Shown here: positions 8,377 to 16,152 of the stretch, piece after piece
Layout: each line of letters starts with the position of its first letter
Numbering within the stretch: position 1 is the stretch's first letter
Assembly (NCBI RefSeq): GCF_048269565.1
Contig: NZ_JBLXIK010000004.1
Coordinates: forward strand, 62,001 to 126,000
Reading direction: 5' to 3'
DNA: 64,000 nucleotides
Origin: Maricaulis sp048269565
GTDB lineage: Bacteria > Pseudomonadota > Alphaproteobacteria > Caulobacterales > Maricaulaceae
The notes under the pieces: model-generated
Seen by the model: the letters and a program-made list of their open reading frames with translations, nothing else
Databases searched by the model: none
Told to the model about the DNA's origin: nothing
Translations under genes and position numbers: made by a program

Positions 8377-9165
8377 GTGGGACTGTTTAGCTGGCTTCTT
8401 GGACATAAATCTGCCTTTCAGAACGAGGCAGCCACAAGTCGGAGAGGCTCCGCCGCTATCGGAAAGATCAACTGGAGAAGTGGCAGTTATCCTATGGAAG
8501 CCGTAGGGGAGGCTTATTACCAAGATAAGCTTGAATCCATCTGCGGTGGCTTCAGTCGCCAAGGCCAGGACTTGGAGGTTGAAGCGGAGTTGCTGCGGGA
8601 ACCAGCAAATCCACATGACCGAAATGCTGTGGCCATCCGAATCGGAGGATCGACCGTCGCTTATCTGCCCAGAGCGCAGGCGAAACGAGTCGGCACTCAA
8701 ATGACGGAAGACGGTATCAATCGAGTCGCTTGCGATGTGAAAATTGTAGGAGGTTGGCGGACGAACCAGCATGATAAGGGGAATTTTGGTGTTCGGCTTG
8801 CGATCCCCAACCACGGATGGATTGACTTTGGTGTGGGCAAAGCCAAACCACATATCAGCCGCCAAAATCAGGCGCCGACTTCAAAAGCTAATCGCCCTGC
8901 GCCGGCTTCCGAGGGCCCACTGGTCGGGGAGTGTATTGTAATTTGGGGGGCGCCCCCCGACGGTGTCCTAGAAAAAGAGCTTGCCGGACTGGGAGCGAGA
9001 ATCATGGCCGGCTTGGGGAAATCTACCACCAAGCTCATTTGGGTTGGGGATGAACTAACCATTGGGATGCGTCGCAGTGCGATCTACAAAAAGGCGCAGG
9101 CGCAGATTTCCGGCGGATCAAGACTTGAAATCATTTCGCTGAAGGAGCTGCGCGCCCGCATCTGA
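8377..9165 (+). CDS. HIRAN domain protein with C-terminal BRCT-like domain
   Basis: A 262-residue protein. Residues about 40-110 match a HIRAN domain: E-YY--KL--IC, then AELLREPANPHDRNAVAIRIGG and VAYLPRAQAKR, the conserved N-P-D-x-N-A-V and GY/AYLP pattern. The last 85 residues resemble a BRCT domain; ECIVIWGAPPDGVLEKELAGL and GARI..GLGKSTTKLIWVG align in pattern with the BRCT of LigA in this window. HIRAN binds DNA 3' ends in fork-remodelling helicases; BRCT binds phosphoproteins or DNA. The GTG at 8377 has AAGGGAG seven bases upstream. The gene is visibly less GC-rich than its neighbours, and its codons include many A/T-ending ones, suggesting transfer. It converges with uvrD. Confidence 0.75.
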   Translation: MGLFSWLLGHKSAFQNEAATSRRGSAAIGKINWRSGSYPMEAVGEAYYQDKLESICGGFSRQGQDLEVEAELLREPANPHDRNAVAIRIGGSTVAYLPRAQAKRVGTQMTEDGINRVACDVKIVGGWRTNQHDKGNFGVRLAIPNHGWIDFGVGKAKPHISRQNQAPTSKANRPAPASEGPLVGECIVIWGAPPDGVLEKELAGLGARIMAGLGKSTTKLIWVGDELTIGMRRSAIYKKAQAQISGGSRLEIISLKELRARI

Positions 9166-9227
9166 AAGCTTCCTGTATCGGGCAACCCACGACGAAGTGC
9201 ACGGTTTCCCCTTGGCTCCGCCGCCCC

Positions 9228-11525
9228 CTACGGCAGCTCCCGCACAAAACTCTCCACCACCTTCTTCACCCCGGCCTTGTCGAACGCGACGGTAAGCTTG
9301 GACCCGTCCGCCGTCTTGATGCGGCCGTAGCCGAACTTCTCGTGGAACACGCGGTCGCCGGCTTTCCATTTGCCGCTGCCGGGGCCGACGGGGCCGCTTT
9401 CGATCAGGTTGGCCTTGGCGTTGATGGTGGGCGGGGCGGATTTGCGGTTTTCCTGGGCTGAGGCCTGGTAGCGTTTCCAGCCGGGGCTGGAATAGCTCGA
9501 CGCCATCGGATCGGCGGTCTGGCGGACGTTTTCGAAGCCGGGGCCGCCGCCTTCATAATAGCCGGTCTCGGATCTGGCCTCGACATGGTCGTGCGGCAGC
9601 TCGTCGATGAAGCGTGAGGGCAGGACGCTCTGCCAGCGGCCATAGATCATGCGGTTGGCGGTGAAGGTGATGATGGCGCGTTCGCGGGCGCGTGTGATGC
9701 CGACATAGGCGAGGCGGCGTTCTTCCTCGAGGGATTTGGTGCCGCCTTCATCGAGCGAGCGCTGCGAAGGGAAGACGGTCTCTTCCCAGCCGGGCAGGAA
9801 GACGAGGGGGAATTCCAGGCCCTTGGCGCCGTGCAGCGTCATCAGCGAGACCTCGTCCTCGCTCACCGCGCGATCGGCATCGGTGACGAGGGCGACGTGT
9901 TCGAGATAGGCTTCGAGCGTGTCCCATTCGGCCATCGAGGAGACCAGTTCCTTGAGGTTTTCCAGCCGGCCGGCGGCCTGGGGCGTCTTGTCCTCGCGCC
10001 ACATGGCGGTGTAGCCGCTCTCGTCGAGGATGATCTCGGCCATCTCGTTGAGCGGGCTGGTTTCGGACAGATCGCGCCAGCGCGCCAGATCGCGCAGGAA
10101 GACCTGCAGGCTGGTGCGCGCCTTGCCGCGGATCTCGTCGGTGCCGACCATGATCCGCGTCGCCTCGGTCATCGGCACCTGCAGCTCGCGCGCCAGCATG
10201 GCGATCTTCTGGACGCTGGTCTCGCCAATGCCGCGCTTGGGCGTGTTGACGATCCGTTCGAAGGCGAGATCATCTTCCGGCGAGCGCACGAGACGCAAAT
10301 AGGCGTGGGCATCGCGCACTTCGGCGCGTTCGAAGAAGCGCGGGCCGCCGATCACCTTGTAGGGCAGGCCGAGCATGATGAAGCGCTCTTCAAAGGCGCG
10401 CATCTGCCAGGAGGCGCGCACCAGGATGGCGATATCGGCATAGGAGCGACCGGACGAGACCCAGTTCTCGCATTCCTCGGCGACAAAACGCGCTTCCGCC
10501 TCGCCATCCCACAGGCCGCGCACCTGGACTTTCTCGCCGCCTTCCTCATCGGTCCACAGCGTTTTGCCGAGCCGGTCGCGATTGGCGGAGATCAGGCCGG
10601 AGGCGGCGCCGAGAATGTGTTCGGTCGAGCGGTAATTGCGTTCCAGCCGCACCACGGTGGCGCCGGGGAAATCCTTGTCGAAGCGCAGGATATTGTCGAC
10701 CTCGGCGCCGCGCCAGCCATAGATGGACTGGTCGTCATCGCCGACGCAGCACAGGTTTCCGGTGCCGCGTGCGAGCAGGCGCAGCCACATATACTGGGCG
10801 ACGTTTGTATCCTGATACTCGTCGACCAGAAGATAGCGGAATTTGCGGTGGTAGTCGGCGAGCACGTCCGGATTGTCTTTCAGGATGTGCAAGGTGTGCA
10901 GCAGGAGATCGCCGAAATCGCAGCAATTGAGCACTTTCAGTCGCGCCTGGTACAGGGCGTAGAGATCTTTGCCGCGGCCTTCGGCGAAGGCGTATTTGTC
11001 TTCCTCGCCGAGCTGGTCCGGCATCAGGCCGCGATTTTTCCAGCCATCGATCACCGAGGCGAGATGGCGCGGCGTCCAGCGCTTTTCGTCAATGCCCTCG
11101 GCCTGGATGATCTGTTTCATCAGCCGCAGCTGGTCATCGGTATCGATAATGGTGAAGCTTGATTTCAGGCCGACCAGTTCGGCATGGCGGCGCAGGATCT
11201 GGGCCGAGACCGAGTGGAAAGTGCCCATCCAAGGCACGCCCTCGACGGCTTCGCCGATGATCTTGCCGACGCGCTCCTTCATCTCGCGCGCCGCCTTGTT
11301 GGTGAAGGTGACGGCGAGGATTTCCCACGGCCGTGCCCGGCCGGTGGCGAGGATGTGGGCGAGGCGGGTGGTGAGCACGCGGGTCTTGCCGGTGCCGGCG
11401 CCGGCGAGCACCAGCACGGCCCCGTCGAGCGCCTCGACGGCCTGGCGCTGCTCGGCATTGAGCCCTTCGAGATAGGGCGAGGGCGGCGCCGGGCGCGCCA
11501 TGTCGGAAATGGAGAGCGAAGTCAT
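9228..11525 (-). CDS. uvrD: UvrD/PcrA-type superfamily 1 DNA helicase
   Basis: An ATP-dependent 3'-5' DNA helicase of nucleotide-excision and mismatch repair. Across 765 residues the SF1A motifs appear in order: Q-motif LNAEQRQAV, Walker A AGAGTGKT (41-48), motif Ia TFTNKAAREMKER, motif II VDEYQDTN, motif III GDDDQSIYGWRGA, motif IV ERNYRSTEHIL, motif V TLHGAKGLEFP and motif VI RLAYVGITRAR. The C terminus carries the Tudor-like tail (GDRVFHEKFGYGRI) that contacts RNA polymerase in UvrD/PcrA. Length and domain order are normal. Confidence 0.96.
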   Translation of the reverse strand: MTSLSISDMARPAPPSPYLEGLNAEQRQAVEALDGAVLVLAGAGTGKTRVLTTRLAHILATGRARPWEILAVTFTNKAAREMKERVGKIIGEAVEGVPWMGTFHSVSAQILRRHAELVGLKSSFTIIDTDDQLRLMKQIIQAEGIDEKRWTPRHLASVIDGWKNRGLMPDQLGEEDKYAFAEGRGKDLYALYQARLKVLNCCDFGDLLLHTLHILKDNPDVLADYHRKFRYLLVDEYQDTNVAQYMWLRLLARGTGNLCCVGDDDQSIYGWRGAEVDNILRFDKDFPGATVVRLERNYRSTEHILGAASGLISANRDRLGKTLWTDEEGGEKVQVRGLWDGEAEARFVAEECENWVSSGRSYADIAILVRASWQMRAFEERFIMLGLPYKVIGGPRFFERAEVRDAHAYLRLVRSPEDDLAFERIVNTPKRGIGETSVQKIAMLARELQVPMTEATRIMVGTDEIRGKARTSLQVFLRDLARWRDLSETSPLNEMAEIILDESGYTAMWREDKTPQAAGRLENLKELVSSMAEWDTLEAYLEHVALVTDADRAVSEDEVSLMTLHGAKGLEFPLVFLPGWEETVFPSQRSLDEGGTKSLEEERRLAYVGITRARERAIITFTANRMIYGRWQSVLPSRFIDELPHDHVEARSETGYYEGGGPGFENVRQTADPMASSYSSPGWKRYQASAQENRKSAPPTINAKANLIESGPVGPGSGKWKAGDRVFHEKFGYGRIKTADGSKLTVAFDKAGVKKVVESFVRELP

Positions 11526-11664
11526 GCCAGCCTGTCGATAGCGAGTCGGTTCAATCGCCTAGTCTGGACTGAATGACGCGCAATCCCAAGCCGGGGATGT
11601 GCAATTGTTCGTTTTTTGTTCGCATTCGCCGGCCGCCCCGACGCAGTGCCGGCCGCGATTGGCC

Positions 11665-12015
11665 CTAATTGGTCGTGTAATCGCCGATCGCCGCCGGCGT
11701 GGTGGCGAGAAAGGCGAGGAATTCATCGCTGATCTCGCCATTGGAGCGGCGGATATCCTCGGCGAACCCGGTCAGGCGCGAGAGGAAATTCCGCCGCGCG
11801 AGAATGGCCTGGTGGCTGGCGGCCGGATCGGCATCATGGGCCTCGACCCGGCTCTCGCAGCACGTCATCAGGTCATTGACCAGCCACAATACGGCGGGGC
11901 CGTCTGTCTCGCCATCACGCGCCTCGTAGAGTTCGGCGATAATTTCCCGAACTTCCTCAACCGGGCAGGGATGCGGCTGGTGCGGCGTCGGGGGTACCAG
12001 TGTCAGGCGAGGCAT
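11665..12015 (-). CDS. Hypothetical protein (116 aa)
   Basis: Starting at the ATG at 12015 the protein begins MPRLTLVPPTPHQPHPCPVEE and continues as a mostly helical, acidic polypeptide without signal peptide or membrane segment. It contains a paired cysteine (MTCCESRVEAHDADPAASH). I do not recognise the family. A start 12 codons further upstream is possible but would use the AT-rich leader (MIFRSTNKEISI). It stands alone between uvrD and another minus-strand hypothetical gene, about 200 bases from the latter. Confidence 0.6.
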   Translation of the reverse strand: MPRLTLVPPTPHQPHPCPVEEVREIIAELYEARDGETDGPAVLWLVNDLMTCCESRVEAHDADPAASHQAILARRNFLSRLTGFAEDIRRSNGEISDEFLAFLATTPAAIGDYTTN

Positions 12016-12216
12016 AATGGAAATCTCTTTATTCGTGGATCGAAATATCACTGGAATAATTGATGGCTTTGAGCGTTAACCCTACTCATACAATATGAAA
12101 TTGCGTGTGTCTGTTGTCACGGCAACCGGATTTTTTGCGCCGGAGCGGCGCCCGATGACCCGGTGGTGGCCTTGACATCTGCCGGACTGGGGTTCCGCAG
12201 GGAGGCCGGCCTCGTT

Positions 12217-12744
12217 CTAGCCGAACAGGGCGTCGACGCCGGCCTGGACGCTTTCATCGTGATAATCGTCCTCGCCCTCGACCTGGCCATGAATGGCGCC
12301 CGAGGCGGCGGCGATCAGCGGCTTGATGCTGTCGGTGGCGAGCCGGGCGACGGCGTCGCAGGCGGCGCTGCCGGTCTGTTCGCGCAGCATGTCCTGCGCC
12401 CGGGCAACCTCGGCCTCGATCTGCAGTACCAGCGTTACCAGATGCGCCCGGACATGGCGCGGTGCGGCGGCGTAGGCGCGCACGGCGAGGTCCTTGTCCT
12501 TGAAGCTGGAATTGGTGAAATGCCCGGCATAATCGGCCGGGGCCCAGTCGAGCACGTCCTCGGCGCAATCGGGCATGTCGGGCAGCATTTCCATCAGCAT
12601 CATCACTTCGTTGAAGTGATTGAGATAGTCGGTCGCCAGACCGGTTGCGGGATTGATATTGGCAGCACGCAGGGCGTCAGGGCTGAGTTCGCCCTGGCCC
12701 AGAACCGGAATTTCCCCCGTCATTTCGTGCGGCTGTGCATCCAT
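12217..12744 (-). CDS. Conserved-looking hypothetical protein (175 aa)
   Basis: The protein starts MDAQPHEMTGEIPVLGQG and carries a well-structured middle part, NPATGLATDYLNHFNEVMM, then CAEDVLDWAPADYAGHF. This pattern (YLNHFNE, WxPxxYxxHF) recalls uncharacterised alphaproteobacterial proteins, but no function can be assigned. It is acidic, cytoplasmic by appearance, with a helical C-terminal half. The short gap to the ClC gene upstream on the same strand (69 bases) leaves co-transcription possible. Confidence 0.65.
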   Translation of the reverse strand: MDAQPHEMTGEIPVLGQGELSPDALRAANINPATGLATDYLNHFNEVMMLMEMLPDMPDCAEDVLDWAPADYAGHFTNSSFKDKDLAVRAYAAAPRHVRAHLVTLVLQIEAEVARAQDMLREQTGSAACDAVARLATDSIKPLIAAASGAIHGQVEGEDDYHDESVQAGVDALFG

Positions 12745-12813
12745 CCGCCCGGTGATAGCCCAACAATCTTTCCAGACGGATAATCAGCTGACGCGAATTC
12801 GCGCTTTCTGCAA

Positions 12814-14448
12814 TCAGCGATGTTCCTCTTCGCTGATCTCGGCGAGGCGGCGGGCATAGGCGGCCTGGGCGTCGGCCTTGGTGACCCAGCCGATAACGGG
12901 CTGGTCACCGACGCGGCTGCGCACCGGGGCGCCGTCCATCTGTTCCGCATCGAGCAGGCCCATCGCCTTGCCCAGCGTGTCGTCCTCATAGAGGCAGGTC
13001 TCGATCACCAGTTCCGATTTGCCCCACTGATCCAGCGAGAGCATGAAATCGCGCACCCGTACCGTCTGCAGCACCAGGCGGCTGGACCCGCCGGAAATAT
13101 CATAGCCGCGCCCCATCACCTGGCGCTGGAACAGCGAGCCGCCGAGCGCCGACTGGGTCAGGATCGTCGCCAGCGAGACCGAGACCAGCACTGCCACCGA
13201 AGCCTCATAGCTGGAGGTGAGCTCGAACACGATCAGCGTCGTGGAAAGCGGCGCGCCGAGCACGGCACCGGCGACCGCGCCCATGCCGATCACCGCGAAG
13301 AAACCGGCCCCGGCGGTGGCGTCGCCGAACAGCGTCACCATCACCAGGCCGAAGGCCGAACCCAGCATGGCGCCGAGATAGATCGAGGGCGAGAATACGC
13401 CGCCGGCGAAGCGGAAGGAGAGGGTGATGGTGGTCGCGATCACCTTCAGCGCGATCAGCAGCAACAGGAAGGCGAGCGGATAGACCACGTTCAGGGCGTT
13501 GGACGTCGCCTCATAGCCGACGCCGAGAATCTCCGGTGCGACCAGCGCAATCAGGCCGACCAGCAGTCCGCCGGGCACCGGCAGCATCCAGTGGGGAAAG
13601 CCGATCCTGTCGGCCCAGCCAGTGACGATGGCGGGCCCGTGCAGCATGCCGCGATCAAACACCACCGCCAGGCCGGCCGCAGCAATGCCGAGCACGGCGG
13701 CGGCGGGATAATCCCACAGTCCGACCGGGGCGATCGGCAAATGCCCGAACACCGGATCCTCGCCGAGATGGTGGCGCAGGATCAGCGCGCCGACGACGCT
13801 GGCGACCGCGACCGGCGCGATCGAGCGCAGGGCGTAATGGCCGAGCACGACCTCAAAGGCGAACAGGGCACCGGCGACCGGGGCGTTGAAACTGGCCGAG
13901 ACCGCGGCGGCGGCGCCGCAGGCGAGCAGGATGCGGCTGGCGCGGGCGGGCATGTCGAGCCAGGCGGCCAGCGCGGACCCCATTGTGCCGCCCAGATGCA
14001 CCGCCGGGCCCTCGCGTCCGGCACTGGCGCCGCCGCCGAGCGAGATCGCCGACAACAGGGCCGAATACAGGCCGGAGCGGAGCTCCACCTTGCCGCCCTT
14101 GACGGCGCGCGCCTCGAGCACGTCGGCGACGGCCTTGCCATAGGGCTCGGTCATCAGGCCCAGGCGCAGGCCGAGATAATATAGCGAGGCGATCACGATG
14201 CCGGTGGCGAGCGGGATCAGGATCAGGCGCAGATAGGACAGGGTCGCCGCCTGGCTGGCCAGGTTCTCCTCGGTGACGCCAAAGGCGGTCTGCTCGAAAA
14301 AGCTGATGCCCAGCCGCAGTCCGATGGTCGCATAGCCCGCGACCAGGCCGACGAGGATGCCCAGCACCCAGAGCACGGGGCCGCGGCCCTCGCGGATCGA
14401 ACGGGCGAGGAAGTCGAGGCCGGAGGCTTTGGGGTTCGCGTTTGACAC
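12814..14448 (-). CDS. ClC-family chloride channel/transporter with C-terminal CBS-like region
   Basis: A membrane anion channel or exchanger with about 10-12 hydrophobic helices over residues 20-470. ClC motifs are present: SAGREGPAVHLG (gating Glu of GREGP), FNAPVAGALFAFE and GGVFSPSIYLGAMLG. The residue after that last glutamate is Val, where exchangers such as E. coli ClcA have the proton glutamate E203, and the tyrosine-region segment reads GGSLFQ rather than LY. The roughly 70-residue tail resembles a CBS module. The GTG at 14448 is preferred because an ATG further upstream would run into the divergent gene at 14556. Confidence 0.9.
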   Translation of the reverse strand: MSNANPKASGLDFLARSIREGRGPVLWVLGILVGLVAGYATIGLRLGISFFEQTAFGVTEENLASQAATLSYLRLILIPLATGIVIASLYYLGLRLGLMTEPYGKAVADVLEARAVKGGKVELRSGLYSALLSAISLGGGASAGREGPAVHLGGTMGSALAAWLDMPARASRILLACGAAAAVSASFNAPVAGALFAFEVVLGHYALRSIAPVAVASVVGALILRHHLGEDPVFGHLPIAPVGLWDYPAAAVLGIAAAGLAVVFDRGMLHGPAIVTGWADRIGFPHWMLPVPGGLLVGLIALVAPEILGVGYEATSNALNVVYPLAFLLLLIALKVIATTITLSFRFAGGVFSPSIYLGAMLGSAFGLVMVTLFGDATAGAGFFAVIGMGAVAGAVLGAPLSTTLIVFELTSSYEASVAVLVSVSLATILTQSALGGSLFQRQVMGRGYDISGGSSRLVLQTVRVRDFMLSLDQWGKSELVIETCLYEDDTLGKAMGLLDAEQMDGAPVRSRVGDQPVIGWVTKADAQAAYARRLAEISEEEHR

Positions 14449-14555
14449 GGGAGCGATTTGCCGTGCTCCGGCCGTCAGGGTCAAGGGCCGGCAATGATGC
14501 GGGCTGGCTTCGGGGCGCGCTTTGCGTCTAGGGTGAGGTGAAAACAGGAGATCCC

Positions 14556-15167
14556 ATGCGCCAGTCGATTTCACTCAGCCTTGTCAGCGCCCTGGCGCTC
14601 GCCGGCTTCACCGCGCTGCCCGCCTTCGCCCAGGCCAATGACAGCGCCTATGTCCGCGTCCAGGACAATTGTACCCACCGTCAGGCCGAGGACGAGCCGG
14701 TCTTTTATGCCGACTGCGCCGGCTATGGGGACTGGACGGTGCATATCGTCGCCGGCGAACACGGCGCTGCGGTCGCCTATTCAGATCGCGGTATCGAGGC
14801 GCAATGGCGCCAGGGCCCGCCGCGCTCGGGTGTGTTCCAGGATCTCGGTGAGGTGATGGAATGGCGCCTGACCCCGTCGGGCGAGGCTTTTGCGACGATC
14901 TACCGCTCGATCTTCACCGGTTTCGAGCCCGGCGATGGCGGCCAGTATCTCACCGTTTCGGCCTTGCGCCCCGATGGCGAGCCGGGCGCCTGCCATGTCG
15001 CCTATGTCGAGGCGGCGCAGCAGCCCGGTGCCAACCAGATCGCGCGCGATGTTGCCGATTATCTCGCCGCCGGCTGGCAGTGCGGCGTCGATGAGCCGGT
15101 CGTGTTTGATCTCGACTCCGAAATGGATGTTCTCACCGTCGCCGCCCAGCGCCGGCCCGGGCACTAG
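14556..15167 (+). CDS. Exported protein of unknown function
   Basis: A 203-residue protein with a clear Sec signal peptide, MRQSISLSLVSALALAGF followed by TALPAFAQA, cut near residue 24. The mature domain is beta-rich with four or more cysteines (NCTHRQ, YADCAGYGDW, ACHVAY, WQCGVDEP), suggesting disulfides in the periplasm. The ATG at 14556 has AGGAG seven bases upstream, better than the ATG six codons earlier. The gene is divergent from the ClC gene and overlaps the stop of the convergent RHH gene by four bases (CTAG). No family recognised. Confidence 0.82.
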   Translation: MRQSISLSLVSALALAGFTALPAFAQANDSAYVRVQDNCTHRQAEDEPVFYADCAGYGDWTVHIVAGEHGAAVAYSDRGIEAQWRQGPPRSGVFQDLGEVMEWRLTPSGEAFATIYRSIFTGFEPGDGGQYLTVSALRPDGEPGACHVAYVEAAQQPGANQIARDVADYLAAGWQCGVDEPVVFDLDSEMDVLTVAAQRRPGH

Positions 15168-15382
15168 CTGTCCGACAGCCCTTGCGCCCGTCTCAGGGCC
15201 CAGACCCGCATCGAGGAGGCGAGCGGTTCCAGACCGCGCGCTTCGTCGATCTGCGCGATCAGTCCGGCCAGCGACAGGCCCTCGGCGCGGATCGCCGCAT
15301 CGATCACGGCCCAGAATTCCGGCTCCAGCGACAGGGAGGTGCGGTGACCGGCAAGCGAGACTGAGCGTTTGATCAGGGGCAT
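15164..15382 (-). CDS. Ribbon-helix-helix domain protein (RHH_4 type)
   Basis: A 72-residue protein: MPLIKRSVSLAGHRTSLSLE, PEFWAVIDAAIRAEGLSLAG, LIAQIDEARG, then SSMRVWALRRAQ. This is the alphaproteobacterial RHH_4 pattern, in which the beta strand RSVSLAGHRTSLSL and two helices form a small DNA-binding fold. Family members often lie with fumC, sspB and DUF4169 genes, and all three occur within 4 kb here. The ATG at 15382 starts the conserved region. DNA target unknown. Confidence 0.85.
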   Translation of the reverse strand: MPLIKRSVSLAGHRTSLSLEPEFWAVIDAAIRAEGLSLAGLIAQIDEARGLEPLASSMRVWALRRAQGLSDS

Positions 15383-15497
15383 GGCGGCAGCATCGTCCAG
15401 CCCGCTCCGGCAGGCAAGCGGGCCATGTGCAGTGCCAGCTGCTGAATGCCGCCGCATGGTTACCAATCGGCAGCTTTTGTCCGGCAGGTTCACCACC

Positions 15498-15803
15498 ATG
15501 CGCAAATGGAGCTCCCCCCTGCCGTTTACGGCGATGAGTGAACGCCGGGTCCCCGACCGGCCGGGCGTCTACGTCCTGCTGCGTGACGAGTCGGACCCGT
15601 CTTCCGTGCTCAAGATCGCCTCCTCGCGCTCCCTGCGCGGCGCCTTCAGCCAGATCCGCCTCGAGCCGGAGGCCAACTGGCCGGTCCGGCCGGCGGCCTT
15701 CCTGTATTTCGAAAGTCTGAGCGAATCGGAAGAAGCCACCCGCTTCCTCGCCGAATACCGCGACCGCCGCGGGACAAGGCCGATGTATAATTCGGGGTTT
15801 TAG
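15498..15803 (+). CDS. Small protein resembling a degenerate GIY-YIG domain
   Basis: The 101-residue frame reads PDRPGVYVLLRDE near residue 18 (GVY in place of GIY), then VLKIASSRSLRGAFSQ where a nuclease would have YIG and the catalytic Arg region, and ends with a SEEATRFLAEYR helix and RPMYNSGF, like the P-x-YN end of GIY-YIG nucleases. The second motif lacks its glycine and tyrosine, so catalysis is doubtful. Family assignment is by pattern only. It is divergent from the RHH gene, 115 bases away. An in-frame ATG at 15456 is possible, but conserved sequence begins after 15498. Confidence 0.6.
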   Translation: MRKWSSPLPFTAMSERRVPDRPGVYVLLRDESDPSSVLKIASSRSLRGAFSQIRLEPEANWPVRPAAFLYFESLSESEEATRFLAEYRDRRGTRPMYNSGF

Positions 15804-15830
15804 GGGGCGTTGGTTGAGTTTTGCGATCTG

Positions 15831-15958
15831 CACCAGCTCCGCCCCCTTCGGGGGCACCTCTTCCATCAAGGAAGAGGAGGGCGATAATCGCGAACGTCCG
15901 GCCTGGCTCCTCCTCTTCCTTGATGGAAGAGGTGGCGGCGCAGCCGTCGGAGCTGGTG
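15831..15958. repeat. Palindromic intergenic element, copy B (inverted relative to copy A)
   Basis: A 128-bp element with the same terminal inverted repeat as copy A at 3.7 kb (CACCAGCTCCG and complement) and the same perfect 24-bp inner inverted repeat (15855-15878 and 15911-15934). The GC hairpins are exchanged: CCCCCTTCGGGGG on the left, GGCGGCGCAGCC on the right, so this copy is reversed. The central 32 bases share no sequence with copy A. It lies between the convergent GIY-YIG-like and DUF4169 genes. Confidence 0.85.
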
Positions 15959-15973
15959 AGGATCACAAGGTGA

Positions 15974-16150
15974 TCAGCTCTCCAGCTTCTTCCCGTCCAG
16001 CTCACGCGCCGCTTTCTCCGCCCGCGCCTTGGCCAGATCGGTCACGGCCTTGGGCTGGCCGTGCAGCAGCCGGTTGGCTTCGGCCTTCTTCGCCTTTTCC
16101 AGGCGCGCCTTGCGTTTGCGCGCCTGTTTGAGATTGACCGGCTTGCCCAT
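15974..16150 (-). CDS. DUF4169 family small basic protein
   Basis: A 58-residue lysine/arginine/alanine-rich helical protein beginning MGKPVNLKQARKRKARLEKA and ending with AARELDGKKLES. The N-terminal (I/V)NL(R/K)xARKxKAR pattern and C-terminal LDG(H/K)xLE pattern are those of DUF4169, known from alphaproteobacteria and of unknown function. Its ATG lies two bases after the fumC stop codon, so it is almost certainly the last gene of the fumC transcript. Just downstream is palindromic element B. Confidence 0.85.
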   Translation of the reverse strand: MGKPVNLKQARKRKARLEKAKKAEANRLLHGQPKAVTDLAKARAEKAARELDGKKLES

Positions 16151-16152
16151 CG

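Noticed and set aside
12820..14184. A 454-codon plus-strand open frame opposite the ClC gene
   Set aside because: Composition (His, Gln, Arg, Gly) is that of a complement of membrane-protein codons; the ClC gene explains this region.
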